Shown here: positions 25,190 through 34,393 of the stretch, piece after piece
Layout of the letters: each line of letters begins with the position of its first letter
How positions within the stretch are numbered: the first letter of the stretch is position 1
Assembly: GCA_019745195.1 (NCBI GenBank)
Contig: JAIETL010000081.1
Location: forward strand, 1 to 64,000
Reading direction: 5' to 3'
DNA length: 64,000 bases
From: Beijerinckiaceae bacterium
Lineage (GTDB): Bacteria > Pseudomonadota > Alphaproteobacteria > Rhizobiales > Beijerinckiaceae
Notes under the pieces: generated by a model
The model's database searches: none
Told to the model about the DNA's origin: nothing
Seen by the model: the letters and a program-made list of their open reading frames with translations, nothing else
Program-made: the position numbers and the translations under genes

Positions 25190-26325
25190 GCGGCGGTCTT
25201 TTCCACCGCCCGCATCAGCCGCAGCATGTTGCCGCCGGCGAGCTTCTCGAGGTTCTCCTCGCTCCAGCCGCGCCGGATCAGCTCGGCGATCAGGGAGGGG
25301 AAGACCGAGGTGTCCTCCAGCCCGTCCGGATTGACCCAGCCGAAGAAGTCCGAGCCGATGCCGATATGGTCGTGGCCGATGCGGGCGGCCAGATAGTCGA
25401 GATGGTCGCAGTACTCCGGCAGCGTCGCCTTTGGGCGCGGGCCGGCCTTGCGTTCGATCTCGGCCTCGGCCTTTGCGTAATCCGTGCCCTCGGGCGTCTT
25501 GCCGTATTTGTCCTTGGCCGGCTTGTGCCAGTCGCGCGAGGCCTGGCTGATGAAGTCCGGCACGAAGGTCGCCATCACGACGCCGCCATTGGCGGCGACC
25601 CGGTCGAGCACGTCGTCGGGTACGTTGCGGGGATGGTCGCAGAGCGAAAACGCGTTGGAATGCGACCAGACCACCGGAGCGGTCGTGATGTCGAGCGTGT
25701 CATGCATGACCTTGGGCGAGACATGGGCGAGATCGACGACCATGCCGAGCTTGTTCATGCGTCCGATGACCTCCTTACCGAAAGCCGACAGGCCGTTGTG
25801 CCTGGGCTCGTCGGTGGCCGAATCGCACCAGTCATGCGTGCCGTTGTGGCAGAGCGTCATCAGCCGCACGCCGAGGCCGAAATAGGCGTCGAGCGCATCG
25901 ATCTGGTTATCGAGCGCCGAGCCGTTCTCGATCGTCATGAAGAGAGCGATCTTCCCCTCGGCCTTCGCCAACGCGACGTCGGCGGCTGAGAGGCCCGGCC
26001 GGAAGACATCGGCATGGAGACGCAGGATGTCGCGCATCAGCGCGATCTGCGCGAGCGCGAAACCGGCGGGGTGCCTGTGATTGGGCGGGACATAGGCCGC
26101 GAAGAACTGGCCCGCCAGCATGCCGGCCCGCATGCGCGGAATGTCGGTGTCGACCTCCTCATGCACGCGGGAGAGGTTGTAGGCCGCGACATCGCCTTTG
26201 GCGCTGCGGCTCATGCGGATGACGTATGGCAGGTCGTTATGGCCGTCGATCAGCGGGGCGCGCTCCAGCAGTGCGAGCGCGGCCGCATGGGCGTTGTCCT
26301 GGACAGGTGGTTTGGCGAGGGCCAT
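25186..26325 (-). CDS. M19 membrane (renal) dipeptidase-type metallopeptidase
   Basis: The 379-residue protein from ATG 26325 belongs to peptidase family M19. It shows LIDGHNDLPYVIR (about 26-38), with the HxD zinc ligands, the glutamate bridge in MTIENGSALD (about 130-139), HVSP, and WSHSNAFSLCDHPRNVPDD. The fold is a TIM-barrel binuclear zinc dipeptidase. Substrates could be dipeptides or N-acyl D-amino acids. No signal peptide is seen, so it is likely cytosolic. Confidence 0.9.
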   Translation of the reverse strand: MALAKPPVQDNAHAAALALLERAPLIDGHNDLPYVIRMSRSAKGDVAAYNLSRVHEEVDTDIPRMRAGMLAGQFFAAYVPPNHRHPAGFALAQIALMRDILRLHADVFRPGLSAADVALAKAEGKIALFMTIENGSALDNQIDALDAYFGLGVRLMTLCHNGTHDWCDSATDEPRHNGLSAFGKEVIGRMNKLGMVVDLAHVSPKVMHDTLDITTAPVVWSHSNAFSLCDHPRNVPDDVLDRVAANGGVVMATFVPDFISQASRDWHKPAKDKYGKTPEGTDYAKAEAEIERKAGPRPKATLPEYCDHLDYLAARIGHDHIGIGSDFFGWVNPDGLEDTSVFPSLIAELIRRGWSEENLEKLAGGNMLRLMRAVEKTAA

Positions 26326-26407
26326 GGGGAAGCCTTTGGTCGGAGGATCTTGAGGCGCGATCGTGGCAGGGCCGGGCGGGGGAGGCGAGGGGGCGCGGCG
26401 CAGGGCT

Positions 26408-26537
26408 GTCATCCCGCATCTGCGCTGCGGCATGCAATGCCGTTGCGCAGATGCGGGACCGCCGTCACGCCAAGCATCCTCGTCGCGGTCCCGTGTCTGC
26501 GCAGCAGCGTTTCACGCTGCGGCGCGCACGGGATGAC
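26408..26537. repeat. Palindromic intergenic element between the M19 and DadA-like genes
   Basis: Outer arms GTCATCCCG and CGGGATGAC enclose repeated inner arms built from GCATCTGCGC, GCGCAGATGCGGGAC and CGGTCCCGTG. It fits the same GTCATCCCG outer-arm family as 1247-1354 and 30565-30676, but with different interior arms. Confidence 0.75.
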
Positions 26538-26542
26538 AGGTG

Positions 26543-27790
26543 CTACCCGAACCTTGCCGGTGCGAACGGCGCAGGGTCCACGAAGACCTTCTGCCCCGTC
26601 ACCATCTCCGCGATCATCCGCCCGGTCACCGCCGCCAGCGTCAGCCCATGATGGGCGTGGCCGAAGGAGAACCACAAGTTCCTGTGCTTCGGAGCCGGGC
26701 CGATGATCGGCATCATGTCGGGCGTGCAGGGCCGGTTGCCGAGCCAGGGCTCGGCGTCGAGCCGCTCGCCGAGCGGGAACAGCGTCTTGGCGATCGGCTC
26801 GGCGCGGGCGAGTTGCACCGGGGTTTTCGGCGCATCGCGGCTGGCGAACTCCGCGCCGGTGGTGAGGCGCACGCCCTGCCGCATCGGCGCGAGGAAATAG
26901 CCGCGCTCGGTGTCGAGCACGGGATGGTTCAGAATGGCGTTGCCGAGCGGCCTGTAATGCATGTGGTAGCCACGCTTGACCGCCAGCGGCAGCCGGTAGC
27001 CGAGCCTGTGGTTGACCAGGTCGGCCCAGGGGCCGAGCGCGACGACGGCGTCCTTCGCGGTCGCCTTGACGCCCTCAGTAAGCGTCACGCTCCAGCCTGC
27101 GCCGTCCTGCGCCAGCGTGCCGGCATCACCCTGCGCCAGCCGGCCGCCGAGTTTTTCGAAGAGCGCGACGTAGGCCTTCGACAGGCCGAGCGGGTCGATC
27201 ACCGTCACCGGGTCGGTCCAGTGCAGGCCGCCGATCAGGCTCTGGTCGAGATGGGGTTCCTCGGCACGCAGCGTTGCGACGTCGAGCGCGCGGTGGTTGA
27301 GGCCGAAATCGCGCTTCCAGCGGGTGGCTTCGGCAAGGCGCGCATCCTGCTCGCCTTGCGTGCGAAACACCTTCATCCAGCCCTTGCGGCGCAGCAGGTC
27401 GGTCGCGCCGGCCTCGGCGGCCAAGGCATCATGCTCGCTGACGCAATGCTCGATCAGCGTGGCGTATTTCCGCGCGATAGCCTCATGTTGCGAGGCGCGC
27501 GAATGCATCCAGTACGACCACAGGAAAGGCGCGAGTTTCGGGATCGCGTTCCAGTGGTAATGCGCGTCGATGGTGTTGTTCATCGCGTAGCGGATCAGCG
27601 CGCCGAAATCATGGGGAAAGCCGTAAGGGTAGACGCCCTCGCGCTGGATCAGCCCGGCATTGCCGTAGCTCGTTTCGGCTCCGGGCTCGCCGCGATCGAC
27701 CAGCAGGACCGAGCGGCCGGCCTTCTGCAGGTGAAGCGCGACCGAGATGCCGACGATTCCGGCTCCCAGAACGATCGTATCCGCCTGCAT
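26543..27790 (-). CDS. DadA-like FAD-dependent D-amino acid dehydrogenase
   Basis: The 415-residue flavoprotein starts at ATG 27790 with GGGAG seven bases upstream. The dinucleotide fold is at the N-terminus (TIVLGAGIVGISVALHLQKAG, about 5-25), followed by a GlyGly/Asn motif (SYGNAGLIQ) and a C-terminal FAD loop (GHAHHGLTLAAVTGRMIAE). It belongs to the DAO/DadA family, which oxidises D-amino acids to 2-oxo acids and passes electrons to the chain. It is a paralogue of the dehydrogenase at 39631-40863. Substrate is unproven. Confidence 0.83.
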   Translation of the reverse strand: MQADTIVLGAGIVGISVALHLQKAGRSVLLVDRGEPGAETSYGNAGLIQREGVYPYGFPHDFGALIRYAMNNTIDAHYHWNAIPKLAPFLWSYWMHSRASQHEAIARKYATLIEHCVSEHDALAAEAGATDLLRRKGWMKVFRTQGEQDARLAEATRWKRDFGLNHRALDVATLRAEEPHLDQSLIGGLHWTDPVTVIDPLGLSKAYVALFEKLGGRLAQGDAGTLAQDGAGWSVTLTEGVKATAKDAVVALGPWADLVNHRLGYRLPLAVKRGYHMHYRPLGNAILNHPVLDTERGYFLAPMRQGVRLTTGAEFASRDAPKTPVQLARAEPIAKTLFPLGERLDAEPWLGNRPCTPDMMPIIGPAPKHRNLWFSFGHAHHGLTLAAVTGRMIAEMVTGQKVFVDPAPFAPARFG

Positions 27791-28049
27791 CACTCGCTCC
27801 CGTCAGCCGCCTATCCTCGTAGAAATAGCCGTTTCCGGAGCAAAGTCAGCGGGCGGGCACGGTTCCGCGAGACGTTGCGCGAAGTTTCGCAAGATTTGCG
27901 CCAGAGCAGCGACTGGCGCCCCGCGCATGGTCGCCCCGCGCGGTTTGCCGCAATTTTCTGTCGGCAGCCGTCTGCGATATGGTAGGCGGTGTCGCGTCGC
28001 CGCGACCCTGCGGCCGCGTCCAAGCCCGCCCCCGGATCGAATTGGCCTC

Positions 28050-29030
28050 ATGATCGCGCGCTTTGCCGCTCCTCTCGCCGCCGGCCTCGCCTGGCTCGGC
28101 CGCTACGGCACGCAAGGCTTCGCGCTCTCGATCCTGCTCGGTCTCGCCTTGCCGCAGTTCTCCGCCGCCGCGCGCCCGCTGCTGCCGGTCTCGATCTTCT
28201 GTTTCACGACGGTCACCTTCATGCGCGCCGATGTCGGCATCATTCTCGGGCTGGTGCGACGGCCCCGGAAGCTGCTGTTGTGCGCGCTCTGGCTCGTCGT
28301 TGCCCCGGTCGCGCTGATCGGCGGGGCGCTTTTGCTGACCGGCCGGACAGCGCTCGATCCCGGCCTCGTGCTGGGGCTTGCGCTGCTTGCGGCCGCGCCG
28401 CCGATCATGTCGTCGCCGGCCGTCGCGATCATCTATGGCTTCGAGCCCTCGCTGATCATCGCGGGCGTCATCGTGACGACGCTGCTCAGCCCCATCGTCG
28501 CGCCGCTTCTGGTCGATCTGCTGGCGGGCTCGGCCGTCCCGCTCGACCGCTGGGTGCTGACGCTGCGGCTGCTGTTCTTCATCGGCGGCGGCATGGCGGT
28601 GGCGACACTGCTGCGGCTCTGGCTCGGCATGGCGAAAATCAGGGCGATGAAGGCCAATCTCGATGGCTTCGGCGTGCTGATGTACTTCATCTTCGCGGTG
28701 GCGGCGATGGACGGCGTCACCCGCGCGGCGATCGCCGATCCCGGCAAGGTCGGGCTCTTCCTCGCCTGCGCCTTCGCGGTCTCGCTGGTCGGGATCATGG
28801 CGAGCTATCTCGTCCTGCGCCCGTTGCGGCCGTCCGACCGGTTCATGGTCGGATACGGCTCGGGGCAGCGCAACATGGGTCTGCTGGTCGCGGCGCTGGG
28901 GGCGGGCGTGCCGCAGACGACCTTCCTGTTCTTCGCGCTGGCGCAGTTCCCGATCTATCTGCTGCCCTGGCTGCTGCGCGGCGTGGCAGCGCGGATCAAA
29001 CGCTCCGAAAGCGCTGCTGACGGGGCCTGA
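28050..29030 (+). CDS. BASS-type (bile acid:sodium symporter-like) membrane transporter
   Basis: The 326-residue protein has about nine hydrophobic segments. The pattern AAAPPIMSSPAVAIIYG and GSGQRNMGLLVAAL resembles the two crossover regions of the bile acid:sodium symporter/SbtA-like family. It is a sodium-coupled organic anion importer by inference; substrate unknown. It starts with ATG 28050 and is followed 47 bases later by a GST gene. Confidence 0.65.
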   Translation: MIARFAAPLAAGLAWLGRYGTQGFALSILLGLALPQFSAAARPLLPVSIFCFTTVTFMRADVGIILGLVRRPRKLLLCALWLVVAPVALIGGALLLTGRTALDPGLVLGLALLAAAPPIMSSPAVAIIYGFEPSLIIAGVIVTTLLSPIVAPLLVDLLAGSAVPLDRWVLTLRLLFFIGGGMAVATLLRLWLGMAKIRAMKANLDGFGVLMYFIFAVAAMDGVTRAAIADPGKVGLFLACAFAVSLVGIMASYLVLRPLRPSDRFMVGYGSGQRNMGLLVAALGAGVPQTTFLFFALAQFPIYLLPWLLRGVAARIKRSESAADGA

Positions 29031-29077
29031 CGCCGGGCTTTGCGACGCTTTGCTGCCGTCGTAGCCGGAGCCGCATC

Positions 29078-29755
29078 ATGATCACGCTTTACACGGGCCC
29101 GTTGAGCCTGTTCGCCCGCAAGGTCGAGATCGCGCTGGGCGAGAAGGGACTCGCCTTCGAGCGCATCACCGTGCCGTTCAACCAGACCACCGGCTACGAT
29201 CCAAAGCACCCCGAGGTGATCGCGCTGAATCCGAAGGGGCAGGTGCCGGTGCTGAGCGATGGTGGCCTCGTCGTCTACGATTCCACCATCATCCTTGAAT
29301 ATCTCGACGAGGCCTATCCGCAGCCCGCTCTCTATCCTGCCACGCCGGCCGAGCGGGCGCGCTGCCGCATGGACGAGCTCTTCGCCGACGAGATCCTTCT
29401 GGCGGCTCTGAAGCCCCTGATGCACCGCACCGCGCCGCCGGTTCAGGACCGCGAGCGGCGGGCGGCGCAGGACGCCGACGCGCAGATCGCCGAGGCCGCG
29501 CTTGCCCGTCACCACGCCGAACTCGACCAACGCCTCGGTGGTCGCGCCTTCTTCGGTCCGGCGCTGTGTGCCGCCGATATCGCCTTGTTCATGGGCGTGC
29601 TGTTCGGCCTGCGGTTAGGCGGGCCTTCGCTTGCCTGCCATGCCGGCCTTTCGGCGTGGTTCGCGCGGCTGATGCAGCGGCCTGCCTTCGCCGAGGTCGC
29701 GGCGGGAATCGCCGAGGCCGACCGCCGGCTGTCGGTTCCGGTGGAGCGGCGCTGA
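29078..29755 (+). CDS. Glutathione S-transferase family protein
   Basis: The 225-residue GST has an N-terminal thioredoxin fold ([18 protein letters not shown], residues about 11-28, catalytic residue position occupied by Ser9/Phe11), the cis-Pro loop [10 protein letters not shown], the glutathione-contact DSTIILEYL, and an all-helical C-terminal half (about 90-225). It is a cytosolic conjugating or disulfide-handling enzyme; substrate unknown. GGAG precedes ATG 29078. Confidence 0.87.
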   Translation: MITLYTGPLSLFARKVEIALGEKGLAFERITVPFNQTTGYDPKHPEVIALNPKGQVPVLSDGGLVVYDSTIILEYLDEAYPQPALYPATPAERARCRMDELFADEILLAALKPLMHRTAPPVQDRERRAAQDADAQIAEAALARHHAELDQRLGGRAFFGPALCAADIALFMGVLFGLRLGGPSLACHAGLSAWFARLMQRPAFAEVAAGIAEADRRLSVPVERR

Positions 29756-29803
29756 CGAGCGGCGGTTTCGATTGCGGGGCCGGCGTCCGACGTTCTTGAT
29801 CTG

Positions 29804-29849
29804 GCATCGGCTTCTGCCGAAAACCGCGTTCCACTTTTCGGGCCGATGC
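29804..29849 (+). repeat. Short hairpin repeat immediately before rpe
   Basis: Outer arms GCATCGG / CCGATGC with an inner stem near CCGAAAACCG / CCACTTTTCGG. It ends 15 bases before the rpe start codon, with GATGCTC facing the gene. It is related to 19914-19958 and 63041-63085. Confidence 0.8.
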
Positions 29850-29864
29850 TCTAAACCCGCGCTC

Positions 29865-30548
29865 ATGAGCGCCCCCATCCGCATCGCCCCCTCGATCCTC
29901 TCGGCCGATTTCTCCAAGCTCGGCGAGGAGGTGCGCGCGATCGACGAAGCGGGCGCGGACTGGATCCATTGCGACGTGATGGACGGGCATTTCGTGCCCA
30001 ACATCACCTTTGGACCCGATGTCGTGAAGGCGATCCGGCCGCACACCAAGAAGTTCTTCGACGTGCATCTGATGATCGCACCGGTCGATCCGTATATCGA
30101 GCCCTTCGCCAAGGCCGGCGCGGACCTGATCTCGTTCCATGTCGAGGCGGGACCGCACCCGCACCGGACGCTCCAGGCCATCAGGGGCCATGGCAAGAAG
30201 GCTGGCATCGTGCTCAATCCGGGCACGCATGAAAGCGCCATCGAGCCGCTCATCGACGACGTCGACCTGATCCTGTTGATGACCGTCAATCCCGGTTTCG
30301 GCGGGCAGAGCTTCATTCATTCCGTGGTCGACAAAATCGCTCGCGTGCGGGCCATGATCGGCGAGCGGCCGATCGCGATCGAGATCGACGGCGGCGCGAC
30401 CCCCGAGACCGCGCCGCTGGCTGCCAGGGCCGGCGCGAATGTGCTCGTCGCTGGCTCGGCCGTTTTCAAGGGCGGGCCGTCGGCCTATGCCGGCAACATC
30501 GCCGCGATCCGCAAGGCGGCGGAAGCCGCACGTGGCGACTGGGTTTGA
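29865..30548 (+). CDS. rpe: Ribulose-phosphate 3-epimerase
   Basis: Rpe interconverts ribulose 5-phosphate and xylulose 5-phosphate in the pentose phosphate pathway (and the Calvin cycle). From ATG 29865 it has 227 residues. Motifs: [16 protein letters not shown] (about 8-23), the metal ligands in [20 protein letters not shown], the phosphate loop NPGFGGQSF and [11 protein letters not shown]. The upstream in-frame extension is inside the hairpin repeat and is rejected as start. Confidence 0.95.
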   Translation: MSAPIRIAPSILSADFSKLGEEVRAIDEAGADWIHCDVMDGHFVPNITFGPDVVKAIRPHTKKFFDVHLMIAPVDPYIEPFAKAGADLISFHVEAGPHPHRTLQAIRGHGKKAGIVLNPGTHESAIEPLIDDVDLILLMTVNPGFGGQSFIHSVVDKIARVRAMIGERPIAIEIDGGATPETAPLAARAGANVLVAGSAVFKGGPSAYAGNIAAIRKAAEAARGDWV

Positions 30549-30564
30549 GTTGTTCAACCGCGCC

Positions 30565-30676
30565 GTCATCCCGGGCGCAGCGAAGCGGAGACCCGGGATC
30601 CATTCCTGAGCATGAATCATTGAGGCTCAGGAATGGATCCCGGATCGGCGCGGCTTCGCCGCTTGTCCGGGATGAC
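30565..30676. repeat. Paired palindromic intergenic element, copy 2 (GTCATCCCGG family)
   Basis: Outer arms GTCATCCCGGG and TCCGGGATGAC, inner arms around GGGATCCATTCC and GGAATGGATCCC with a central ATGAATCAT turn. It has the same architecture as 1247-1354 and 53501-53601. It lies between rpe and purB. Confidence 0.85.
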
Positions 30677-30702
30677 AGGCGCATTGTGTGAAAGACGAGA
30701 CG

Positions 30703-32007
30703 ATGATCCCGCGCTATTCCCGCCCCGAAATGGTCGCGATCTGGGAGCCACAGACGCGGTTCAAGATCTGGTTCGAGATCGAGGCGCACGCCACCGACAA
30801 GCTCGCCGAACTCGGCGTGGTGCCCAAGGAGGCCGCCGCCGCCATCTGGGCCAAGGCGAAGGACGCCGTCTTCGACGTCGCCCGCATCGACGAGATCGAG
30901 CGCGTCACCAAGCACGACGTCATCGCCTTCCTGACGCATCTCGCCGAGATCGTCGGCCCCGAGGCGCGCTTCGTCCATCAGGGCATGACCTCCTCGGACA
31001 TCCTCGACACCACGCTGTCGGTCCAGCTCGCGCGCGCCACCGACATCCTGATCGCCGATGTCGATGCGTTGCTGGCGGCGATCAAGCGTCGCGCCTTCGA
31101 GCACAAGCTGACGCCGACGATCGGCCGCTCGCACGGCATCCATGCCGAGCCGGTGACCTTCGGGCTCAAGCTCGCGCAGGCCTATGCCGAGTTCGACCGC
31201 TGCCGGGCGCGGCTCGTGGCGGCCCGCGCAGAAATCGCGACCTGCGCGATTTCCGGGGCCGTCGGCACCTTTGCCAATATCGATCCGGTGGTTGAGGCCC
31301 ATGTCGCCGATAAAATGGGGCTGACGATCGAGCCCGTCTCGACGCAGGTCATCCCGCGCGACAGGCACGCAATGTATTTCGCCACGCTGGGCGTCGTCGC
31401 CTCCAGCGTCGAGCGGCTGGCGACCGAGATCCGGCATCTGCAGCGGACAGAGGTCTACGAGGCCGAGGAGTTCTTCTCGCCGGGGCAGAAGGGCTCGTCC
31501 GCGATGCCGCACAAGCGCAACCCGGTGCTGACCGAGAACCTGACCGGCCTTGCCCGCCTTGTGCGAGGGATGGTCGTGCCGGCGCTGGAGAATGTGGCGC
31601 TCTGGCACGAGCGCGACATCTCCCATTCGAGCGTCGAGCGCATGATCGGGCCTGATGCCACCGTGACGCTCGATTTCGCCCTAATGCGTCTGACCGGCGT
31701 GATCGACAAGCTGCTGATCTATCCCGACAACATGCGCAAGAACCTCGACAGGCTGGGCGGCCTGCACAACTCGCAGCGCGTGCTGCTGGCGCTGACGCAG
31801 GCCGGGGCCAGCCGCGAAGAGAGCTATTCGCTGGTCCAGCGCAACGCGATGCGGACCTGGGAGCATGGCGAGGATTTTCTGACGAACCTCAAGAAAGACG
31901 CCGAGGTGACGGCGCGGCTGTCAGGGGCCGAACTCGAGGCGATGTTCGACGAGGGCTATCACTTCAAGCATGTCGACACGATTTTTGCGCGGGTGTTTGG
32001 TGCTTGA
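30703..32007 (+). CDS. purB: Adenylosuccinate lyase
   Basis: PurB splits SAICAR and adenylosuccinate, two steps of purine synthesis. It has 434 residues from ATG 30703 (MIPRYSRPEMVAIW); the GTG at 30688 is an alternative start. Motifs: HQGMTSSDILDT (about 88-99), GRSHGIHAEP (His catalytic, about 136-145) and the superfamily signature SSAMPHKRNPV (flexible loop Ser, about 266-276). The length matches the family. Confidence 0.96.
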   Translation: MIPRYSRPEMVAIWEPQTRFKIWFEIEAHATDKLAELGVVPKEAAAAIWAKAKDAVFDVARIDEIERVTKHDVIAFLTHLAEIVGPEARFVHQGMTSSDILDTTLSVQLARATDILIADVDALLAAIKRRAFEHKLTPTIGRSHGIHAEPVTFGLKLAQAYAEFDRCRARLVAARAEIATCAISGAVGTFANIDPVVEAHVADKMGLTIEPVSTQVIPRDRHAMYFATLGVVASSVERLATEIRHLQRTEVYEAEEFFSPGQKGSSAMPHKRNPVLTENLTGLARLVRGMVVPALENVALWHERDISHSSVERMIGPDATVTLDFALMRLTGVIDKLLIYPDNMRKNLDRLGGLHNSQRVLLALTQAGASREESYSLVQRNAMRTWEHGEDFLTNLKKDAEVTARLSGAELEAMFDEGYHFKHVDTIFARVFGA

Positions 32008-32025
32008 GGTCTGTGGTTCTCTGAC

Positions 32026-32580
32026 ATGAAATCCTCCGACGTCGATATCCTCATCGTCCCCGGCTGGTCGGGCTCAGGGCCCGACCATTGGCAGAGCCGT
32101 TGGGAAAGCAAGCTCAAGACCGCGAAACGTATCGTCCAGGACGATTGGGAGAAGCCGTCGCGAGAAGGCTGGGCGCGGCGCATCGTCGAGGCTGTGCGCG
32201 CCGCGACACGGCCGGTGGTGCTCGTCGCGCATTCCTGCGGCGTCAGCGCGGTCGCGCATGCGGCCGAGCAATTGCAGCCCGGCGAGGTCGCCGGTGCGTT
32301 CCTCGTCGCGCCTGCGTCCGAGCAGGCCAAGCTGGGCTTGCCCGGCATGGAGCCCGCGTTTGCTGCGCATCGGCGCGAAAAGCTGCCGTTCCCGGCGACC
32401 GTCATCGCGAGTGCGACCGATCAGCATTGCCCGCAGGACGAGGCGAAAGCGCTGGCGCAGGCCTGGGGCGCGGAGTTCGTCGACGCCGGCGACAGCGGCC
32501 ATCTCAACACCGAGTCCGGGCATGGGCCGTGGCCCGATGGCCTGCTGCAATTCGCCGGGTTTCTCAGGAAGTTGGGCTGA
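32026..32580 (+). CDS. RBBP9/YdeN-type alpha/beta hydrolase
   Basis: The 184-residue protein begins ILIVPGWSGSGPDHWQSRWE, the N-terminal signature of the RBBP9 family. The nucleophile is the Ser in VAHSCGVSA (about 68-76), the Asp is in SATDQHCPQDEAKAL and the His in SGHLNTESGHG (about 155-165). Activity is predicted to be a serine hydrolase; the substrate is unknown. It follows purB by 18 bases and may share its transcript. Confidence 0.87.
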   Translation: MKSSDVDILIVPGWSGSGPDHWQSRWESKLKTAKRIVQDDWEKPSREGWARRIVEAVRAATRPVVLVAHSCGVSAVAHAAEQLQPGEVAGAFLVAPASEQAKLGLPGMEPAFAAHRREKLPFPATVIASATDQHCPQDEAKALAQAWGAEFVDAGDSGHLNTESGHGPWPDGLLQFAGFLRKLG

Positions 32581-32602
32581 GTCATTGAAAGGGTGATTCA
32601 CC

Positions 32603-32679
32603 CGTCATTGCGAGCGCAGCGAAGCAATCCAGTCGTCTCGCGCAAACCTCTGGATTGCTTCGCTGCGCTCGCAATGACG
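32603..32679. repeat. Palindromic element (CGTCATTGCGAGC family)
   Basis: Near-perfect inverted repeat: CGTCATTGCGAGCGCAGCGAAGCAATCCAG against its complement CTGGATTGCTTCGCTGCGCTCGCAATGACG with a central TCGTCTCGCGCAAACCT loop. The two arms are 29-30 bases each. A family different from the GTCATCCCGG elements. Confidence 0.85.
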
Positions 32680-32710
32680 AGTTTGACACCGTCCTTGGCG
32701 CCAACGAAAA

Positions 32711-32736
32711 ACCGCTCCGGCTTTCACCGGAGCGGT
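32711..32736 (-). terminator. Intrinsic terminator of the liv operon
   Basis: Perfect stem ACCGCTCCGG / CCGGAGCGGT with a 6-base loop; on the minus strand the stem is followed by TTTTCG. It lies 35 bases after the livK stop. Confidence 0.85.
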
Positions 32737-32771
32737 CTCGTTTCACGCGCGAGCGCGATCAGCCGTCGAGA

Positions 32772-33887
32772 TCAATTCTCGACATAGGTGATCTTGCCGT
32801 CGGCACCCTTCTTCCAGGTGTACATGGTGTAGTCCGGACGGGTGATGTCGCCCTTCTTGTCGAAGGCGAGATCGCCGATCACGGTCTTCACCGCCGGGCC
32901 GCCGGCGAGCGCCGCCGCGACCTTCTTCGGGTCGAGCGAGTTGGCGCGCTTGGCGCCTTCGGCCATGACCTGAACGGCGGCGTAGCTGTAGAGCGTGTAG
33001 GCTTCGGGCTTGAACTTCTTGGCCTCGAACTTCTTGAGGACGGCGGCGGCTTCAGGGCGCTTCTGCGGGTCCGGCGGGAAGGTCATCAGCGTGCCTTCAA
33101 CGCCGGGGCCGCCGATCGTCGAGAACTCGTCGGTGGTGATGCCGTCGCCCGAGATCATGACCGTCTTGAGGCCCTGGTCGCGCATCTGGCGCACGATCAG
33201 GCCGCCTTCGGTGTGCAGGCCACCCCAGTAGAGATAGTCGGCGCCGGTCGACTTGATCTTGGAGATCAGCGCCGAGAAGTCCTTCTCGCCGGCATTGACA
33301 CCCTCATAGAGCACGTCCTTGACGCCAGCCTTGGTCAGGCCCTTGCGGGTCTCGTCGGCGAGCCCCTGACCATAAGTGGTCTTGTCGTGGACGACGGCGA
33401 TCTTCTTGTCCTTGAGGTTCTTGGCGATGTAGGTCGCCGCGACGTCACCCTGCTGGTCGTCGCGTCCGCAGGTGCGGAAGACGTTCCAGAGGCCGCGCTC
33501 GGTGATCTTCGGGTTTGTGGCCGAAGGCGAGATCATCAGGATGCCGTTCTCGGCATAGACTTCCGAAGCCGGCATGGTGACGCCGGAGTTGAAGTGGCCG
33601 ACCACAAGTTTGACGCCGTCGCCGACGAACTTGTTGGCGACCGAGACGCCCTGCTTGGGATCGGAGACGTCGTCACCGACGACGACCGTGATCTTCTGGC
33701 CGAGAATGCCGCCAGCCGCGTTGATGTCCTCGACCGCCTGCTCGGTGCCGTTCTTCAGCTGGGCGCCGAAGGCGGCGTTGGGGCCGGTGATCGGTCCGGC
33801 GACGCCGAGCTTGATCTGCGCATTGGCCACGCCCGAGAAGGCGAGGACCGCGCCGAGCGCGATGCCGCTCAACAGCAGTTTCTTCAT
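32772..33887 (-). CDS. livK: Branched-chain amino acid-type ABC transporter substrate-binding protein
   Basis: The 371-residue protein has a Sec signal (LLLSGIALGAVLAFSGVANA, about 4-23) and the type I periplasmic binding fold: IKLGVAGPITGPNAAFG (ligand cleft), VVGHFNSGVTMPASEVYAENG and WNVFRTCGRDDQQG. This is the LivK/LIV-binding family. It is the last gene of a minus-strand operon after livF and DUF6867. Ligand specificity cannot be read; amino acids are the family default. Confidence 0.92.
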   Translation of the reverse strand: MKKLLLSGIALGAVLAFSGVANAQIKLGVAGPITGPNAAFGAQLKNGTEQAVEDINAAGGILGQKITVVVGDDVSDPKQGVSVANKFVGDGVKLVVGHFNSGVTMPASEVYAENGILMISPSATNPKITERGLWNVFRTCGRDDQQGDVAATYIAKNLKDKKIAVVHDKTTYGQGLADETRKGLTKAGVKDVLYEGVNAGEKDFSALISKIKSTGADYLYWGGLHTEGGLIVRQMRDQGLKTVMISGDGITTDEFSTIGGPGVEGTLMTFPPDPQKRPEAAAVLKKFEAKKFKPEAYTLYSYAAVQVMAEGAKRANSLDPKKVAAALAGGPAVKTVIGDLAFDKKGDITRPDYTMYTWKKGADGKITYVEN

Positions 33888-34018
33888 GAGATGAGACTCC
33901 CCTGCATTGTCACTGTGAACGGGCTTTCATTGTCCGCCCGTCTCGGCGCGTGGTGCTACCGTGGAACGCAGTCTTGCGCTTTTTCAACGGTCTGTCACGC
34001 GTCAAGCTTGCTGCCCTT

Positions 34019-34393
34019 TCAGGCGATTCCGGCCTTGATCGTGACACCCTCGCGCGCTTTCCAGCCGAAAGGGCCGGCGCGCTCGAAGAGCCAGCGATAC
34101 TGCGTCGTCATCTGCCGCGCGCGGTTGTAGCGCCAGCCGGCAAAGGCGAAGACCATCAGCACGATGGTGTCGACGATGTAGAAATGCAGCGTCAGCAGCG
34201 TCGCCTGGAACAGTGCGAAATGGATGAAGCGGACGACGAGGCCGAGCACCAGCACGTAGATCACGAGCTGGTATTGCGGCTTCCAGGTCAGCGCGATGGC
34301 GCGCCCCGTCATCCAGGCGAGCCAGCCGCCCATCACCACGGTGACGAGCAGGAACAGCCAGATCGTCGGTTCCTCGTAGAGAATGCCCTGCAT
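34019..34393 (-). CDS. DUF6867 membrane protein of the liv operon
   Basis: The 124-residue protein has about three membrane segments (about 10-30, 43-62, 65-85) and a basic C-terminal part (QYRWLFERAGPFGWKAREG). It is recognised as the small membrane protein often encoded in Rhizobiales LIV-I transporter operons (DUF6867). Function unknown; a transporter accessory is inferred. Its ATG overlaps the livF stop by one base (TGATG). Confidence 0.75.
   Translation of the reverse strand: MQGILYEEPTIWLFLLVTVVMGGWLAWMTGRAIALTWKPQYQLVIYVLVLGLVVRFIHFALFQATLLTLHFYIVDTIVLMVFAFAGWRYNRARQMTTQYRWLFERAGPFGWKAREGVTIKAGIA

Noticed and set aside
33888-34018. Separate promoter or small gene between DUF6867 and livK
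   Set aside because: No reading frame with a ribosome site and no clear motif; it is best seen as operon spacing.
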